A stretch of 64,000 nucleotides of DNA from Sporofaciens musculi (GCF_009830285.1 NZ_WUQX01000001.1:930501-994500); one strand, 5' to 3'. Positions 44,547-53,798 are shown, numbered from the stretch's first letter. Notes: generated by a model from the letters alone, not told the origin. A program made the numbers and translations.

Positions 44547-45863
44547 ATGAAATTCAGAACAGTAGCGAAGAAGACATTTTCCGCGGCTATGGTGGGTACG
44601 ATGGTGTTGTCACTGGCAGCATGCGGCGGCAATGGTGGCAGCGGGGACTCTGGAAGTGATTCCGACAGCGGCAATGATTCCAAGAGCGAGAGCAGCGACG
44701 GCGTAACCTTGAAGTTCCAGCAGTGGTGGGGCGCAGAGCTTCCAGAAGGGTACTTAGACGAGATTGTCGAGAATTATGAGAAAGAGACAGGCGTTAAGGT
44801 TGAGCTTCTTACAGCTCCATGGGCTGACACCAAGACCGCTATTACGGCAGGCGCGACCAACAATACGATTGCTGACATCATCAGTGTTGACGGTGCATGG
44901 CTTTCTGAGTTTGTTGACATGGGAATCCTTGCAGATGTTGAGGCTGCTGGTTTTGATTCCAGTCTTGCAAGCGATGTGTGGGAGGTAGACGGAACAAAAT
45001 ATGTCGTTCCAGTTAATAACTTCGCATATCCAATGTATGTGAATATGGATATCTTAGAAGATGCAGGCGTTGCGGAGATTCCGACAAACTGGACGGAATT
45101 GACGGACGCATGTAAGAAGATTACAGAGGCAGGACATTCTGCATTTGCGTTGAACCTTGGTACAACCAATGCCAACGGAATCCAGAACGTATTTGGCGGA
45201 ACCGGATGGGCTTCAGGAATCAAGTTAAAAGACGACAGCGGTGAATATAAGACAGACGGCAATAAGGGGCTTGCTGAATTAGCGGAGTTATTCAAGCAGA
45301 TGTATGACGACGGTTCTTTATATCCAGGTATGAGCACACTGGAGGAGTCAGAGATGACCAGTAACTTTGCAGCAGGCAACTGTGCGTTTACACTTGCATC
45401 CGCAGCTACTATGAGCCAGTTTACAGACGTTAATTTTGAGGCTGTTACGGTTCCTTCAAAGGATGATTATACAGGCGAAAAGGGAATCTGCTACGCAAGC
45501 TGGGCAGTTGGTATCTCTGAAGCCAGCGAGAACAAGGAGGAGGCAGCGAAGTTCGTGAATTATCTCCTTGGCGGCATCGATGGAAAAGACGGTTCTGTTT
45601 CAGCAGGATTGGCAGCGAGCATGTCTGCATTCCCGAACAGTACGGTTGCAGAGCCGGATTACAGCGATGCACCAGAGCAGTTCCAGTCATTCTATGAGTT
45701 GTATAAAGAGGGTTATGTTATCAATGAGTATATTGGTCTTCCAAATGCTTCTGATGTTATGACCTCCATGACGAATGATCTGGTATTATATCTGGAAGGC
45801 GATCTGGAATGTGACGCAATGTTGAAGAATTGGCAGGGTTATCTTGACGAAGCCGGTAAATAG
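44547..45863 (+). CDS. Sugar ABC transporter, substrate-binding lipoprotein
   Basis: 438 residues. Signal peptide with lipobox LSLAACGG (lipidated Cys26), then a Ser/Gly/Asp linker. The mature part is a family 1 extracellular solute-binding protein: TLKFQQWWGAELPEGYLDEI, DIISVDGAWLSEFVDMGILA, NNFAYPMYVNMDIL, FAAGNCAFTLASAATMS. Captures a sugar or oligosaccharide outside the cell and delivers it to the permease pair that follows. AAGGAGGAAG precedes the ATG. The ligand cannot be predicted. Confidence 0.92.
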   Translation: MKFRTVAKKTFSAAMVGTMVLSLAACGGNGGSGDSGSDSDSGNDSKSESSDGVTLKFQQWWGAELPEGYLDEIVENYEKETGVKVELLTAPWADTKTAITAGATNNTIADIISVDGAWLSEFVDMGILADVEAAGFDSSLASDVWEVDGTKYVVPVNNFAYPMYVNMDILEDAGVAEIPTNWTELTDACKKITEAGHSAFALNLGTTNANGIQNVFGGTGWASGIKLKDDSGEYKTDGNKGLAELAELFKQMYDDGSLYPGMSTLEESEMTSNFAAGNCAFTLASAATMSQFTDVNFEAVTVPSKDDYTGEKGICYASWAVGISEASENKEEAAKFVNYLLGGIDGKDGSVSAGLAASMSAFPNSTVAEPDYSDAPEQFQSFYELYKEGYVINEYIGLPNASDVMTSMTNDLVLYLEGDLECDAMLKNWQGYLDEAGK

Positions 45864-45874
45864 ATTTATTTCGG

Positions 45875-45906
45875 AAGGGCGAGTCGGATTTTCGGCTCGC
45901 CCTTTT
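45875..45906 (+). terminator. Intercistronic stem-loop between binding protein and permeases
   Basis: AAGGGCGAG (45875-45883) pairs with CTCGCCCTT (45896-45904), with TT then AAAA after. Such hairpins often reduce permease expression relative to the abundant binding protein or protect its mRNA 3' end. Confidence 0.65.
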
Positions 45907-45945
45907 AAAAACTTAAGATTTTCCTTGGAGTAGGAGGGATTGATT

Positions 45946-46827
45946 TTGAAAATATTTGGAAAGAGAACAGCTCCATACAGATATCTGCTCCCGACTTTGG
46001 CACTAATGATTGTATTTTTGGTTGTGCCCATCTGTATGGTGATCAGATACTCATTTTTAGATAAGGCTGTTGTCTCAAAGACTCCGTCGTTTGTAGGGAT
46101 GGGGAATTATAAGGAACTATTTGCAGACAGTGCATTCTGGAATGCAACATCCAACACAGTCATTTTCGTAGTGGTCAGCGTGGTTGCCCACCTTGTAATC
46201 GGAATGATTTTTGCGATGCTGCTGAATTCAAAGTATTTTACAACCAGGACTAAGACGATTGCCCGTGTGGTATACATCCTGCCATGGGTATTTACAGCGT
46301 CCGTTGTGGCTATTTTATGGAAGCTTATGCTACAGCCATCAGGTATCATTAATTATCTGCTGGAATTTTTACCCAACGTATCAAGAAATTCAGAGTGGCT
46401 GAGCAATAAGGATCTTGCTCTTACCGTAATCTGTTTCATTAATATCTGGTGCGGGTATCCGTTTTACATGATTAGTATTCTTGCAGGACTTCAGGGTATT
46501 TCGGGTGATTTGTATGAGAGCGCGGCCATCGACGGCGCGACCATGACCAAAAGCTTTCTCCATATTACGATTCCGCAGTTAAAGCCAATCTTAATCAGTA
46601 TCGCGATGTTGGATTTTATTTGGACATTACAGTCCTTTAACGTAATCTGGATGCTGACGGGAGGAGGTCCGGTTAATGCTACGGAGACCTTGAGTATCTA
46701 CATATATAAACTGGCGTTCCAGAAGCTTGATTATAGTATGGCAGGTACGGCGGCCACAGTCCTTTTGGTGGTATGTGTGATTATAGCCATTTTCTATGTA
46801 AAACAGCAGAAGAAAGTGAGGGAATAG
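45946..46827 (+). CDS. Sugar ABC transporter permease (MalF/UgpA-type)
   Basis: 293 residues, six membrane helices. TTG 45946 is preferred (AGGAGGG 7 bases upstream). Conserved features: YLLPTLALMIVFLVVPICMV (first helix), YILPWVFTASVVAILWKLML, and the ATPase-coupling EAA-like loop DLYESAAIDGATMTKSFLHI-TIPQLKPIL. Pairs with the next gene. No ATP-binding subunit is encoded here; such carbohydrate transporters often share a single housekeeping MsmK-type ATPase. Confidence 0.92.
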   Translation: MKIFGKRTAPYRYLLPTLALMIVFLVVPICMVIRYSFLDKAVVSKTPSFVGMGNYKELFADSAFWNATSNTVIFVVVSVVAHLVIGMIFAMLLNSKYFTTRTKTIARVVYILPWVFTASVVAILWKLMLQPSGIINYLLEFLPNVSRNSEWLSNKDLALTVICFINIWCGYPFYMISILAGLQGISGDLYESAAIDGATMTKSFLHITIPQLKPILISIAMLDFIWTLQSFNVIWMLTGGGPVNATETLSIYIYKLAFQKLDYSMAGTAATVLLVVCVIIAIFYVKQQKKVRE

Positions 46828-46830
46828 AGC

Positions 46831-47667
46831 ATGGTTGGCAGTTATAAAAAATCAATGAAGGTGTTACTTTCCATTCTTTTGGTTTTGGGCGGCTTGTTCG
46901 CAGGATTCCCGATTATTTGGATGATCTGCTCTTCACTGAAGGCGAACTCGGCAATTTTTTCATGGCCGCCGAAGTTCTTTGACGAGACGGCAAGCCTTTC
47001 ATCTTATGTGGCTGTGCTGACTGATTCGTCGAAGGTGCGTTTCTTTATCAACAGTTATATTGTTGCGGCTTCCGTCGTATTGATTACATTATTCGTTGGA
47101 ATTCTTGCAGCGTATGCGTTTAGCCGTTTTGATTTTCCGGGGAAAGGGATTTTCAACTCCCTGATTGTCAGCGTACAGGCAATCCCGCCCATCGTGCTTT
47201 TGATTCCTTATATGGGAATGATTGTTGCGATGAAGCTTTTTAATACCTATTTTGCGTTGATCCTTACTTATCTGGTGACAACGCTTCCGTATTGTATCCT
47301 GATGATGACCGGTTATTTCAACACCTTGTCAAAGGAGCTTGACGAGGCGGTAATGATTGACGGAGGTTCACGGTGGAGAGCGTTGTGGGGTGTACTTGTA
47401 CCCATCTCCCTGCCAGGTATGGTTTCGGTAGGAATGTATACGTTCATGCAGGCGTGGAATGAGTATCTGTTCGCGTTGGCATTGACACAGACCACAGAGA
47501 TGCGGACAGTACCAATCGGTATCAACCTGCTGATGGGGCAGCATGCATATGACTGGAGCCAAATGATGGCAATGAGCGTATTGGGCTCGATTCCGGTATT
47601 GATTTTCTTTATTTTCTTCCAGAAGTATTTTATTGCCGGTATGTCATCCGGTGGTGTTAAGGGTTAG
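46831..47667 (+). CDS. Sugar ABC transporter permease (MalG/UgpE-type)
   Basis: 278 residues, six membrane helices. GGLFAGFPIIWMICSSLKAN at the N-terminus, AAYAFSRFDFPGKGIFNSLI, and the EAA-loop KELDEAVMIDGGSRWRALWG-VLVPISLPG. The C-terminal helix ends FFQKYFIAGMSSGGVKG, a standard ending of this family. Starts 3 bases after the first permease. Confidence 0.93.
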   Translation: MVGSYKKSMKVLLSILLVLGGLFAGFPIIWMICSSLKANSAIFSWPPKFFDETASLSSYVAVLTDSSKVRFFINSYIVAASVVLITLFVGILAAYAFSRFDFPGKGIFNSLIVSVQAIPPIVLLIPYMGMIVAMKLFNTYFALILTYLVTTLPYCILMMTGYFNTLSKELDEAVMIDGGSRWRALWGVLVPISLPGMVSVGMYTFMQAWNEYLFALALTQTTEMRTVPIGINLLMGQHAYDWSQMMAMSVLGSIPVLIFFIFFQKYFIAGMSSGGVKG

Positions 47668-47705
47668 AAGCAAGACAGCAAATTAGACATTAAGGAGACT
47701 TGGGG

Positions 47706-48902
47706 ATGAGTGAAAGAATTGCCATGGGATTTCATACATGTGTGGATTATGAGCTTGTATGGGATACGACGGTTATAGAGGAACAGATCAAGGCATTTGA
47801 CATTCGGGCCGACGAGCTGCGGATGGATATTGAAGTAGATTCGGAGAGGGCAATCTGGATCGTCTGCCTCGCACATTTTAAGGAAGGAATCGGGGGCGAG
47901 GCAGTCCCCTTAGAGCCAGAGGATTGTGAAAGGTTTGCCAGCCATTTTGAGTACAAGGTGACTCTTGGCGGAACGGCCACGCGGGCGGCAATTATCCTGG
48001 ACGGTCTGGGATATGAGACTATGCTTCAGACAAGCTGCTACAATGAGCATGTTAAGCGGCTGATGCCCAAGAGTGTGCGAACTCTGCCTGGGGTAGACGA
48101 AGAACATAACAAGGTGTATCCCCATATTGTTCTGCAGTGCCGCGGCGGGGTAAGGATTCGAGGGAACGATATTGATTTTGTTACGCCCAGAGAGAACCGG
48201 ATTATGGTTTCACGGGATTTTGACAGCCTGAACATTCCGATTTTGCCGGAGAAATTCGGGAAAATGATTACAGATGTGGATGTATTCCTCCTTGGATGCT
48301 TCAGCGAGGTGATTGATAAGGAGGTGCTTAAGGGATGTATGGAAAAGACACGGGCATTGCTTTCCCATTTGAAAAAGGATGCAGTCGTGGTGCTTGAGGA
48401 TGGCTGTTATGTCAGAAAGGAATTCCGTTACTATGTCCATGAGCAGCTTGCATCCGTCATAGATGTGCTGAGTATGAACGAGGATGAGTTACAGGATTAC
48501 ATTGGCAGAAGAATCAATATTCTCGACCCACAGGCAGTAAAGGAGGTGTTGGAGAACGTCCGTGAGAGTACGGGGGTTAAGACGATGATCGTTCATTCCG
48601 CTGCATGGGCGTTAGCATATGGAGAAAATGCGTCAGGTATGAGAGAGGCGTTGGAGGGCGGCAGCATTGCGGCGGCGACACGATTCCGTATGGGGGATGG
48701 TTTTAAAGTTGAGGATTATGAGGCTACGAAGAAGATTAAGGACAAGGCGGAGGGAATCCGATTCTGTGAAGAATTGGAAAGAATGCTTGGCAATAAGGTC
48801 TGTTGTATTCCGTCCAAGGATTTAAGCTTCGTAGAACACCCGACGGTGGTTGGGCTTGGAGATACTTTTGCAGGAGGACTCCTGACGGGGCTTCTCCATT
48901 AA
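47706..48902 (+). CDS. ADP-dependent glucokinase/phosphofructokinase-family sugar kinase
   Basis: 398 residues, ribokinase-like fold of the ADP_PFK_GK type. YKVTLGGTATRAAIILDGLG is the sugar-binding glycine region, KMITDVDVFLLGCFSEVIDK the central sheet, and VVGLGDTFAGGLLTGLL contains the catalytic GxGD aspartate. Archaeal members use ADP to phosphorylate glucose or fructose 6-phosphate. Bacterial relatives are less studied, and donor and sugar are unknown here. Placed between an importer and two aldolases, it probably phosphorylates the ketose that the aldolases later cleave. ATG 47706 follows AAGGAGACTTGGGG. Confidence 0.78.
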   Translation: MSERIAMGFHTCVDYELVWDTTVIEEQIKAFDIRADELRMDIEVDSERAIWIVCLAHFKEGIGGEAVPLEPEDCERFASHFEYKVTLGGTATRAAIILDGLGYETMLQTSCYNEHVKRLMPKSVRTLPGVDEEHNKVYPHIVLQCRGGVRIRGNDIDFVTPRENRIMVSRDFDSLNIPILPEKFGKMITDVDVFLLGCFSEVIDKEVLKGCMEKTRALLSHLKKDAVVVLEDGCYVRKEFRYYVHEQLASVIDVLSMNEDELQDYIGRRINILDPQAVKEVLENVRESTGVKTMIVHSAAWALAYGENASGMREALEGGSIAAATRFRMGDGFKVEDYEATKKIKDKAEGIRFCEELERMLGNKVCCIPSKDLSFVEHPTVVGLGDTFAGGLLTGLLH

Positions 48903-48940
48903 GACAGATGTGGGATTGACAGAAGTAAGAAGGAGAGATT

Positions 48941-49795
48941 ATGTACGAAAAAGTAGGAAATATTTTAAAGACGGCAAAAGAGAGTAATACGGCTGCGATT
49001 GCATTTATCTGTATGGATTATGTGATGGCAAGGACGGTGGTTTATGCAGCGGAGGCGACAAACACGCCGGCGATTGTCATGCTGTTTCCAGAGCATGTCA
49101 CAATCCAGCATACAACCGGATTTGAAAAATATGCTGCAATGGTGAAGGAGTTGGCGGGCGAAGTGAAGGCGCCAATCGGTCTTCACTGTGACCATGATTA
49201 CAGCTATGAAGCCATCATGAGGACCATTAGCGCAGGGTTTGGATCTGTCATGATGGACGGCTCTATGAATGACTTGGATACGAATATTGCGGTGACGAAG
49301 AAGGTGGTAGAAGCGGCTCACAAGACAGGTGTTTTTGTGGAGGGCGAGATTGGACATGTGGGTACGGCGGCAGATTCGGACAATGATAAGACGGATTTGT
49401 ACACAAAGCCAGAGGCGGCAGAGAAGTTCTGCAAGGAGTCTGGAGTAGATTCTCTGGCGATATCTATTGGAAACGCTCACGGCGAGTACCGCGATACACC
49501 ACATCTGGATATTCGTCGTCTGGAGGATATTCATGCAGCTACCAGCGTACCTTTGGTACTCCACGGAGGAAGCGGTATACCGGATGACCAATTACTTGTT
49601 GCCTTCTCAAAAGGAATCAATAAGTTTAACTTAGGAACAGAATTTCTGGGTAAATATTTCCAGTCAGTGTCGGATTTTGCGGCGGAAAATGCAAATAATC
49701 CTGACCCTGTTAAGATTATTAATATGCCGGAGTATGTGCAGTCAAAGCTGCAGCCATATGTGGAAGGCCGCATGAGGACATTGTGTAAATTTTAA
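48941..49795 (+). CDS. Class II (zinc) ketose-bisphosphate aldolase 1
   Basis: 284 residues. Zinc ligands are visible in IGLHCDHDYSYEAIM, VEGEIGHVG, SIGNAHGEYRDTPHLDI and VPLVLHGGSGIPDDQL; KFNLGTEFL replaces the usual KINIGTEL loop. The family cleaves fructose-, tagatose- or related ketose phosphates into DHAP and an aldehyde. The variant N-terminus (AIAFICMDYVMARTVVYAAE) differs from glycolytic FbaA (usually AFNV), suggesting a non-glycolytic substrate. AAGGAGAG precedes ATG. Confidence 0.88.
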   Translation: MYEKVGNILKTAKESNTAAIAFICMDYVMARTVVYAAEATNTPAIVMLFPEHVTIQHTTGFEKYAAMVKELAGEVKAPIGLHCDHDYSYEAIMRTISAGFGSVMMDGSMNDLDTNIAVTKKVVEAAHKTGVFVEGEIGHVGTAADSDNDKTDLYTKPEAAEKFCKESGVDSLAISIGNAHGEYRDTPHLDIRRLEDIHAATSVPLVLHGGSGIPDDQLLVAFSKGINKFNLGTEFLGKYFQSVSDFAAENANNPDPVKIINMPEYVQSKLQPYVEGRMRTLCKF

Positions 49796-49880
49796 TCAAC
49801 TTATATCAGCCTAAAACTACTGTTTTCTTATTGTACGTGAATAAAAGCTTATGGTATCATACATATAAGAGGTGTGGATA

Positions 49881-50708
49881 ATGAAAAGTGAAGTGCAGAA
49901 AACAGTGTTAGAAACGATTGATGAGATGTATGATAAGATTTTCCAGGCAGAGAGGAAAGTAGCGGATTTTGTCAGAAAGAACCCTGAATTGGTGGTGAAT
50001 GCCAATGTGTCTGAGCTGGCGAATTACAGCGGCGTCAGCGATGCGACAGTAATTCGGATGTGCAAGCATCTGGGGTATGAGGGGTATTATCAGATGAAGA
50101 TCTGCTTATCTGGAGACTTGGGAGGGACCAGCATCCTGCTGGGAAGGCGGAATTCTTCGGATACGAAGATGGATTATTTTCGAGATATTGCAGAAGGAAT
50201 CCTGCAGACGGAGGCGGCAGTGGACGAGGCGGTTTTTAACGAGAGCGCGGAGTTGCTTAAGAACAGTACGATGGTACATCTGGTGGGCGTTGGGAATACG
50301 AGTCCGGTATGTCTGTACTGTGGGTTCAGGCTTGAGCGTATCGGTATACGCTGTACCTATGATGCTCTGCCGGAGTATTATATGAATCATATCAGCCTTG
50401 CGTCGCCAACGGATGTGGTGCTGGCAATCTCATGGTCTGGAACGACCAGGAATGTGGTGAGTGCGCTTAAGCTCGCTAAGGAAAAGGGGCTTAAGACGGT
50501 GGCGGTAACAGCTTATCAGCGGTCGCCTGTGTCTGCTTCAGCGGATTATCTTTTGTTGTCTGCTCTTGAGAACGGTGAGAACGGCAGAATGTCACAGTAT
50601 TCCCGTATGAATGAGATGGCGGTGGTGGAGGCGTTGATTCAGGCGGTTGCGGCGGGAAAAGATGAAATATCTGAACCTGAGATGTGGCTGTCAGAGTTGA
50701 AGTATTAA
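49881..50708 (+). CDS. RpiR-family transcriptional regulator 1
   Basis: 275 residues. N-terminal HTH_6 domain (ERKVADFVRKNPELVVNANV, SELANYSGVSDATVIRMCKH) and a C-terminal SIS sugar-phosphate-binding domain (HLVGVGNTSPVCLYCGFRLE, AISWSGTTRNVVSALKLAKE). RpiR proteins respond to sugar phosphates and bind GAAA/TTTC-type dyads, which are present at 44488 and 50749. ATG 49881 follows AAGAGGTG. Clearly paralogous to the regulator at 51765. Confidence 0.92.
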   Translation: MKSEVQKTVLETIDEMYDKIFQAERKVADFVRKNPELVVNANVSELANYSGVSDATVIRMCKHLGYEGYYQMKICLSGDLGGTSILLGRRNSSDTKMDYFRDIAEGILQTEAAVDEAVFNESAELLKNSTMVHLVGVGNTSPVCLYCGFRLERIGIRCTYDALPEYYMNHISLASPTDVVLAISWSGTTRNVVSALKLAKEKGLKTVAVTAYQRSPVSASADYLLLSALENGENGRMSQYSRMNEMAVVEALIQAVAAGKDEISEPEMWLSELKY

Positions 50709-50748
50709 GGTAACAGTGAAGCCGGAAGGCTGAACTGTTACGTATTAA

Positions 50749-50824
50749 GAAATTTTATTTCGTGAAAATCTTGACATAAACGGTTAAGTAGACTAAAATA
50801 TATCATATAAAGAAATTTTATTTT
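50749..50824 (+). promoter_or_regulatory. Promoter flanked by two RpiR-type dyads
   Basis: GAAATTTTATTTC (50749-50761) lies just upstream of TTGACA (50771-50776), 17-base spacer, TAAAAT (50794-50799). A near-copy GAAATTTTATTTT (50812-50824) overlaps the start of transcription. Drives the second aldolase. Confidence 0.72.
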
Positions 50825-50838
50825 TGGAGGAATGAACT

Positions 50839-51702
50839 ATGTTAATGAACATGAAGGACATTTTAGCGGTTGCCAAAGAGAACAGATTCGCGCTTCCGGC
50901 ATTTAATATCAGTGATTATTCCATGTTTCTGGGAATCATGGATGTGTGCGAGGAAACCAATTCTCCAGTCATCATCGAGATTCATCCAGATGAGTTAAGC
51001 TTTATCGGACAGGAGATGGTGACAGCGATTAAAGAGAAGGCTTATCGTTCACCAGTTCCGGTATGTATCCATCTTGACCACTGTGGAGATTTTGGTAAGA
51101 TTATCTGGGCAATCCAGAGCGGATTTACATCTGTTATGTTTGACGGCGCTGAGCTTTCTTTTGAGGACAACATTGCAGGAACGAAGAAGGTTGTAGAGGC
51201 GGCTCATCCGGTTAATGTATCTGTAGAGGCAGAGCTTGGTACGATTGGTTCTACTAATCCGGAGGATTTAGAAGGCGGCTCAGCTAAGATTATTTACACC
51301 AATCCGGAGGATGCAGTGAAGTTTGTTGCAGAGACAGGGGTTGATACACTGGCGGTTGCCATCGGGACATGCCATGGACTGTATCCGGCAGGTATGAAGC
51401 CAGAGCTTAAGCTGGATATTCTGAAGGATATTGCTTCTAAGGTGGATATTCCGCTTGTTCTTCACGGAGGCTCTAACAATCCGGATAAGGAGATTGGAGA
51501 GTCTGTTACACTTGGAATTAATAAAATTAACATTTCCTCTGATATCAAGGCTGCTTATTTTGAGAAGATGCGCGAGGTTCTTAAGGACCAGAGCGTAAGA
51601 GAGCCGAACGTGATTGAGCCTATCTGTATGGAGGCTATGAAAGAGGTTGCAAAGCATAAGCTTGAGTTATTTAAGACCATCGGAAAAGCATCTTTATACT
51701 AA
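50839..51702 (+). CDS. Class II (zinc) ketose-bisphosphate aldolase 2
   Basis: 287 residues. Canonical start MKDILAVAKENRFALPAFNI, zinc site VCIHLDHCGDFGKI, VEAELGTIGS, AIGTCHGLY, VPLVLHGG-type segment IPLVLHGGSNNPDKEI and the GINKINISSDIK phosphate loop. Closer to the GatY/KbaY/FbaA mainstream than aldolase 1. It has its own promoter with RpiR dyads and TTGGAGG before ATG 50839. Both aldolases presumably act on phosphorylated ketoses of this locus. Confidence 0.9.
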   Translation: MLMNMKDILAVAKENRFALPAFNISDYSMFLGIMDVCEETNSPVIIEIHPDELSFIGQEMVTAIKEKAYRSPVPVCIHLDHCGDFGKIIWAIQSGFTSVMFDGAELSFEDNIAGTKKVVEAAHPVNVSVEAELGTIGSTNPEDLEGGSAKIIYTNPEDAVKFVAETGVDTLAVAIGTCHGLYPAGMKPELKLDILKDIASKVDIPLVLHGGSNNPDKEIGESVTLGINKINISSDIKAAYFEKMREVLKDQSVREPNVIEPICMEAMKEVAKHKLELFKTIGKASLY

Positions 51703-51721
51703 TGGAAAATCCTGGTAAATT

Positions 51722-51751
51722 ATGCTATACTATATGAAAATAATATAGCAT
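51722..51751 (+). promoter_or_regulatory. Dyad and -10-like sequence before second RpiR gene
   Basis: ATGCTATA (51722-51729) and TATAGCAT (51744-51751) form an 8-bp inverted repeat around TATACTATATG, which contains a -10-like TATACT. Could be an operator for autoregulation. Confidence 0.45.
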
Positions 51752-51764
51752 GAGGTATCAACAG

Positions 51765-52625
51765 GTGGATAAAAGTAGTGCAAAAGAAGATGTTGCAGGA
51801 CGGGAAGTTCTTGAGGTAATCCGTGAGAAATATGACGAGATCTTTTCTGCGGAGAAGAAGGTGGCGGATTTTATCCTTAAGAATCCGCAGAAGGCGGTGG
51901 ATTCCAATGTGTCTGAGCTGGCGAAGAAAAGCGGTGTGAGCGACGCCACTGTAATCAGGATGTGTCATCATATCGGATATGCAGGATATTATCAGTTTCG
52001 GATTACGCTGGCCGGCGATTTGGGAAGGAAGCAGTATGGGGTAGACAATATTCCGGAGAGCAAGGATGCCGTAGAGAAGCGGTTTCGGGAGTATGCGGAG
52101 GAGATGCTTGTTATCGGAAGGAATATGGACTCGGATGTCATGTGGAATTGTGTGAAGCTTCTCAAGACGTGTAAGCAGGCTCATATTATGGCAGTAGGGA
52201 ATACAAGTCCCCTTGCCCAGTATATGGGGTTTCGTCTGGGACGCCTTGGGATTAAGTGTACATATAATGTGGCGCCGGAGTATTTTATGAATCATGTGAA
52301 TCTTGCGGACGAGGAGGATATTCTGATTGGGATTTCACAGTCTGGTACGTCGAAGCAGGTTATCCAGGGATTGGAGCTTGGGAAGGAAAAGGGTCTTAAG
52401 AGTATGGTTATTACCGCATTCCCCCAATCACCTGCGGCAGCGTTGGCGGATTATGTACTTCCTTCTGCGGGAAAAGAAGAGGCTTTTAGTTATTACAAGA
52501 GCTATGCACATTTATATGAGACAGCGGTGATTGACGCGCTGCTTAGTTTTGTAACGAACGAAGAATTAATTAAGACGAAGCATGCGGATAAGCCGGAGAT
52601 TATGCTGTCGGAGACAAAGATGTAG
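51765..52625 (+). CDS. RpiR-family transcriptional regulator 2
   Basis: 286 residues. HTH_6 domain (EKKVADFILKNPQKAVDSNV, ELAKKSGVSDATVIRMCHHI) and SIS domain (IMAVGNTSPLAQYMGFRLGR, IGISQSGTSKQVIQGLELGK). GTG 51765 is preferred because TGAGGT lies about 8 bases upstream; an in-frame ATG at 51750 overlaps that site and lacks its own. Two paralogous RpiR regulators in one locus suggests response to two different sugar phosphates or a cross-regulated switch. Confidence 0.9.
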   Translation: MDKSSAKEDVAGREVLEVIREKYDEIFSAEKKVADFILKNPQKAVDSNVSELAKKSGVSDATVIRMCHHIGYAGYYQFRITLAGDLGRKQYGVDNIPESKDAVEKRFREYAEEMLVIGRNMDSDVMWNCVKLLKTCKQAHIMAVGNTSPLAQYMGFRLGRLGIKCTYNVAPEYFMNHVNLADEEDILIGISQSGTSKQVIQGLELGKEKGLKSMVITAFPQSPAAALADYVLPSAGKEEAFSYYKSYAHLYETAVIDALLSFVTNEELIKTKHADKPEIMLSETKM

Positions 52626-52702
52626 AGTTAGATGGAGTTGTTGGGAAATGAGAACCAGAGCATTTTTCGATGACTCCATTCAATATAAAGGAGATATGTT
52701 TT

Positions 52703-53383
52703 ATGAAGCGGTCAAGAATCAATGAAGTAATCAGGGATATGGAGGCTTTAATCAAAGAGCATGGGTTTGAGATTCCTCCCTTTGCAAAATGGAGCGCCGA
52801 GGATTGGCAGAAGATTGGTCATGAGTATGACGAGATCCGAGACAACTGCCTGGGATGGGATATCACGGACTATGGACTGGGGGATTTCGATAAGGTAGGG
52901 TTTTCTCTCCTTACCATCCGTAACGGCAACCAGAAGATGCCTGAAAAATATCCGAAGACCTATGCGGAGAAGCTGCTTATGCTCTATGAAGGGCAGACGG
53001 CTCCCATGCATTATCACTGGAATAAGATGGAGGACATTATCAATCGTGGAGGCAACGATATCTATATTACCGTGTACAATGGGACGGAGGATGGCTCGAT
53101 GTTGGATACGGATGTTACGGTGCACTGTGACGGCAAGACGGAGTCTGTGCCGGCAGGGACAAAGGTATTGCTGAAGCCAGGACAGAGTATTACGATTACG
53201 CCCTATATGTATCATGATTTCATTGTACCGGAGACAGGCGGGGCGGTTCTTTTGGGTGAAGTGTCCATGTGCAATGACGACGAGAATGATAATCGGTTTT
53301 ATGAGCCGATTGGACGTTTCCCTGAAGTAGAGGAGGATGAACCGCCTTACCGTCTGCTGTGCAACGAGTATCCTGTGGCATAA
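52703..53383 (+). CDS. D-lyxose isomerase family protein
   Basis: 226 residues, the family length (cupin fold, PF07385). Metal-binding histidines in GQTAPMHYHWNKMEDIINRG (H-x-H ... E) and TPYMYHDFIVPE. The N-terminal helix SRINEVIRDMEALIKEHGFE and GWDITDYGLGDFDKVGFSLL match D-lyxose isomerases, which interconvert D-lyxose/D-xylulose and D-mannose/D-fructose. ATG 52703 follows AAAGGAGATATG. It would feed a ketose to the kinase at 47706. Confidence 0.9.
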   Translation: MKRSRINEVIRDMEALIKEHGFEIPPFAKWSAEDWQKIGHEYDEIRDNCLGWDITDYGLGDFDKVGFSLLTIRNGNQKMPEKYPKTYAEKLLMLYEGQTAPMHYHWNKMEDIINRGGNDIYITVYNGTEDGSMLDTDVTVHCDGKTESVPAGTKVLLKPGQSITITPYMYHDFIVPETGGAVLLGEVSMCNDDENDNRFYEPIGRFPEVEEDEPPYRLLCNEYPVA

Positions 53384-53555
53384 TAGAGTTGAATTCGTTA
53401 CAGCTCGCTGGCAGGCCAGGGAACTGTAATTTAACGGCAAAATTTCTCAAGGATATGTGCATATCTGCTCTTGTATATTTTGTCTTTTTGTATTATGATA
53501 ATAACAGGCTGGATTTGTGTTCAAGTCTATATATTAAAAAAGGAGGGTACATACT

Positions 53556-53726
53556 ATGGCACACGTAATTAGTAATGAATGTGTAAGCTGTGGAGCATGT
53601 GAGTCTGAATGTCCAGTAGGAGCAATCTCCCAGGGTGCTGATCATTATGAGATCGATGCTGACGCTTGTGTTGATTGTGGCGCATGTGCAGCACAGTGTC
53701 CTACAGGAGCAATCTCCCAGGGCTAG
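53556..53726 (+). CDS. Clostridial-type 2[4Fe-4S] ferredoxin
   Basis: 56 residues with two CxxCxxCxxxCP clusters: CVSCGACESECPVGAIS and CVDCGACAAQCPTGAIS. Small low-potential electron carrier of anaerobic metabolism. AGGAGGG lies 6 bases before ATG 53556. Monocistronic, with a strong terminator about 70 bases downstream. High expression is likely given the ribosome binding site and codon choice. Confidence 0.96.
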   Translation: MAHVISNECVSCGACESECPVGAISQGADHYEIDADACVDCGACAAQCPTGAISQG

Positions 53727-53798
53727 GAAGTAGGAATTGTGAAGGAACAGCCGGCGAGTTTATTCTCAATTCCGTTATACATGACAATGAAACATACG

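Noticed and set aside
45445..45762. Open frames on both strands inside the solute-binding protein gene
   Set aside because: Frame shadows of a strongly supported lipoprotein gene.
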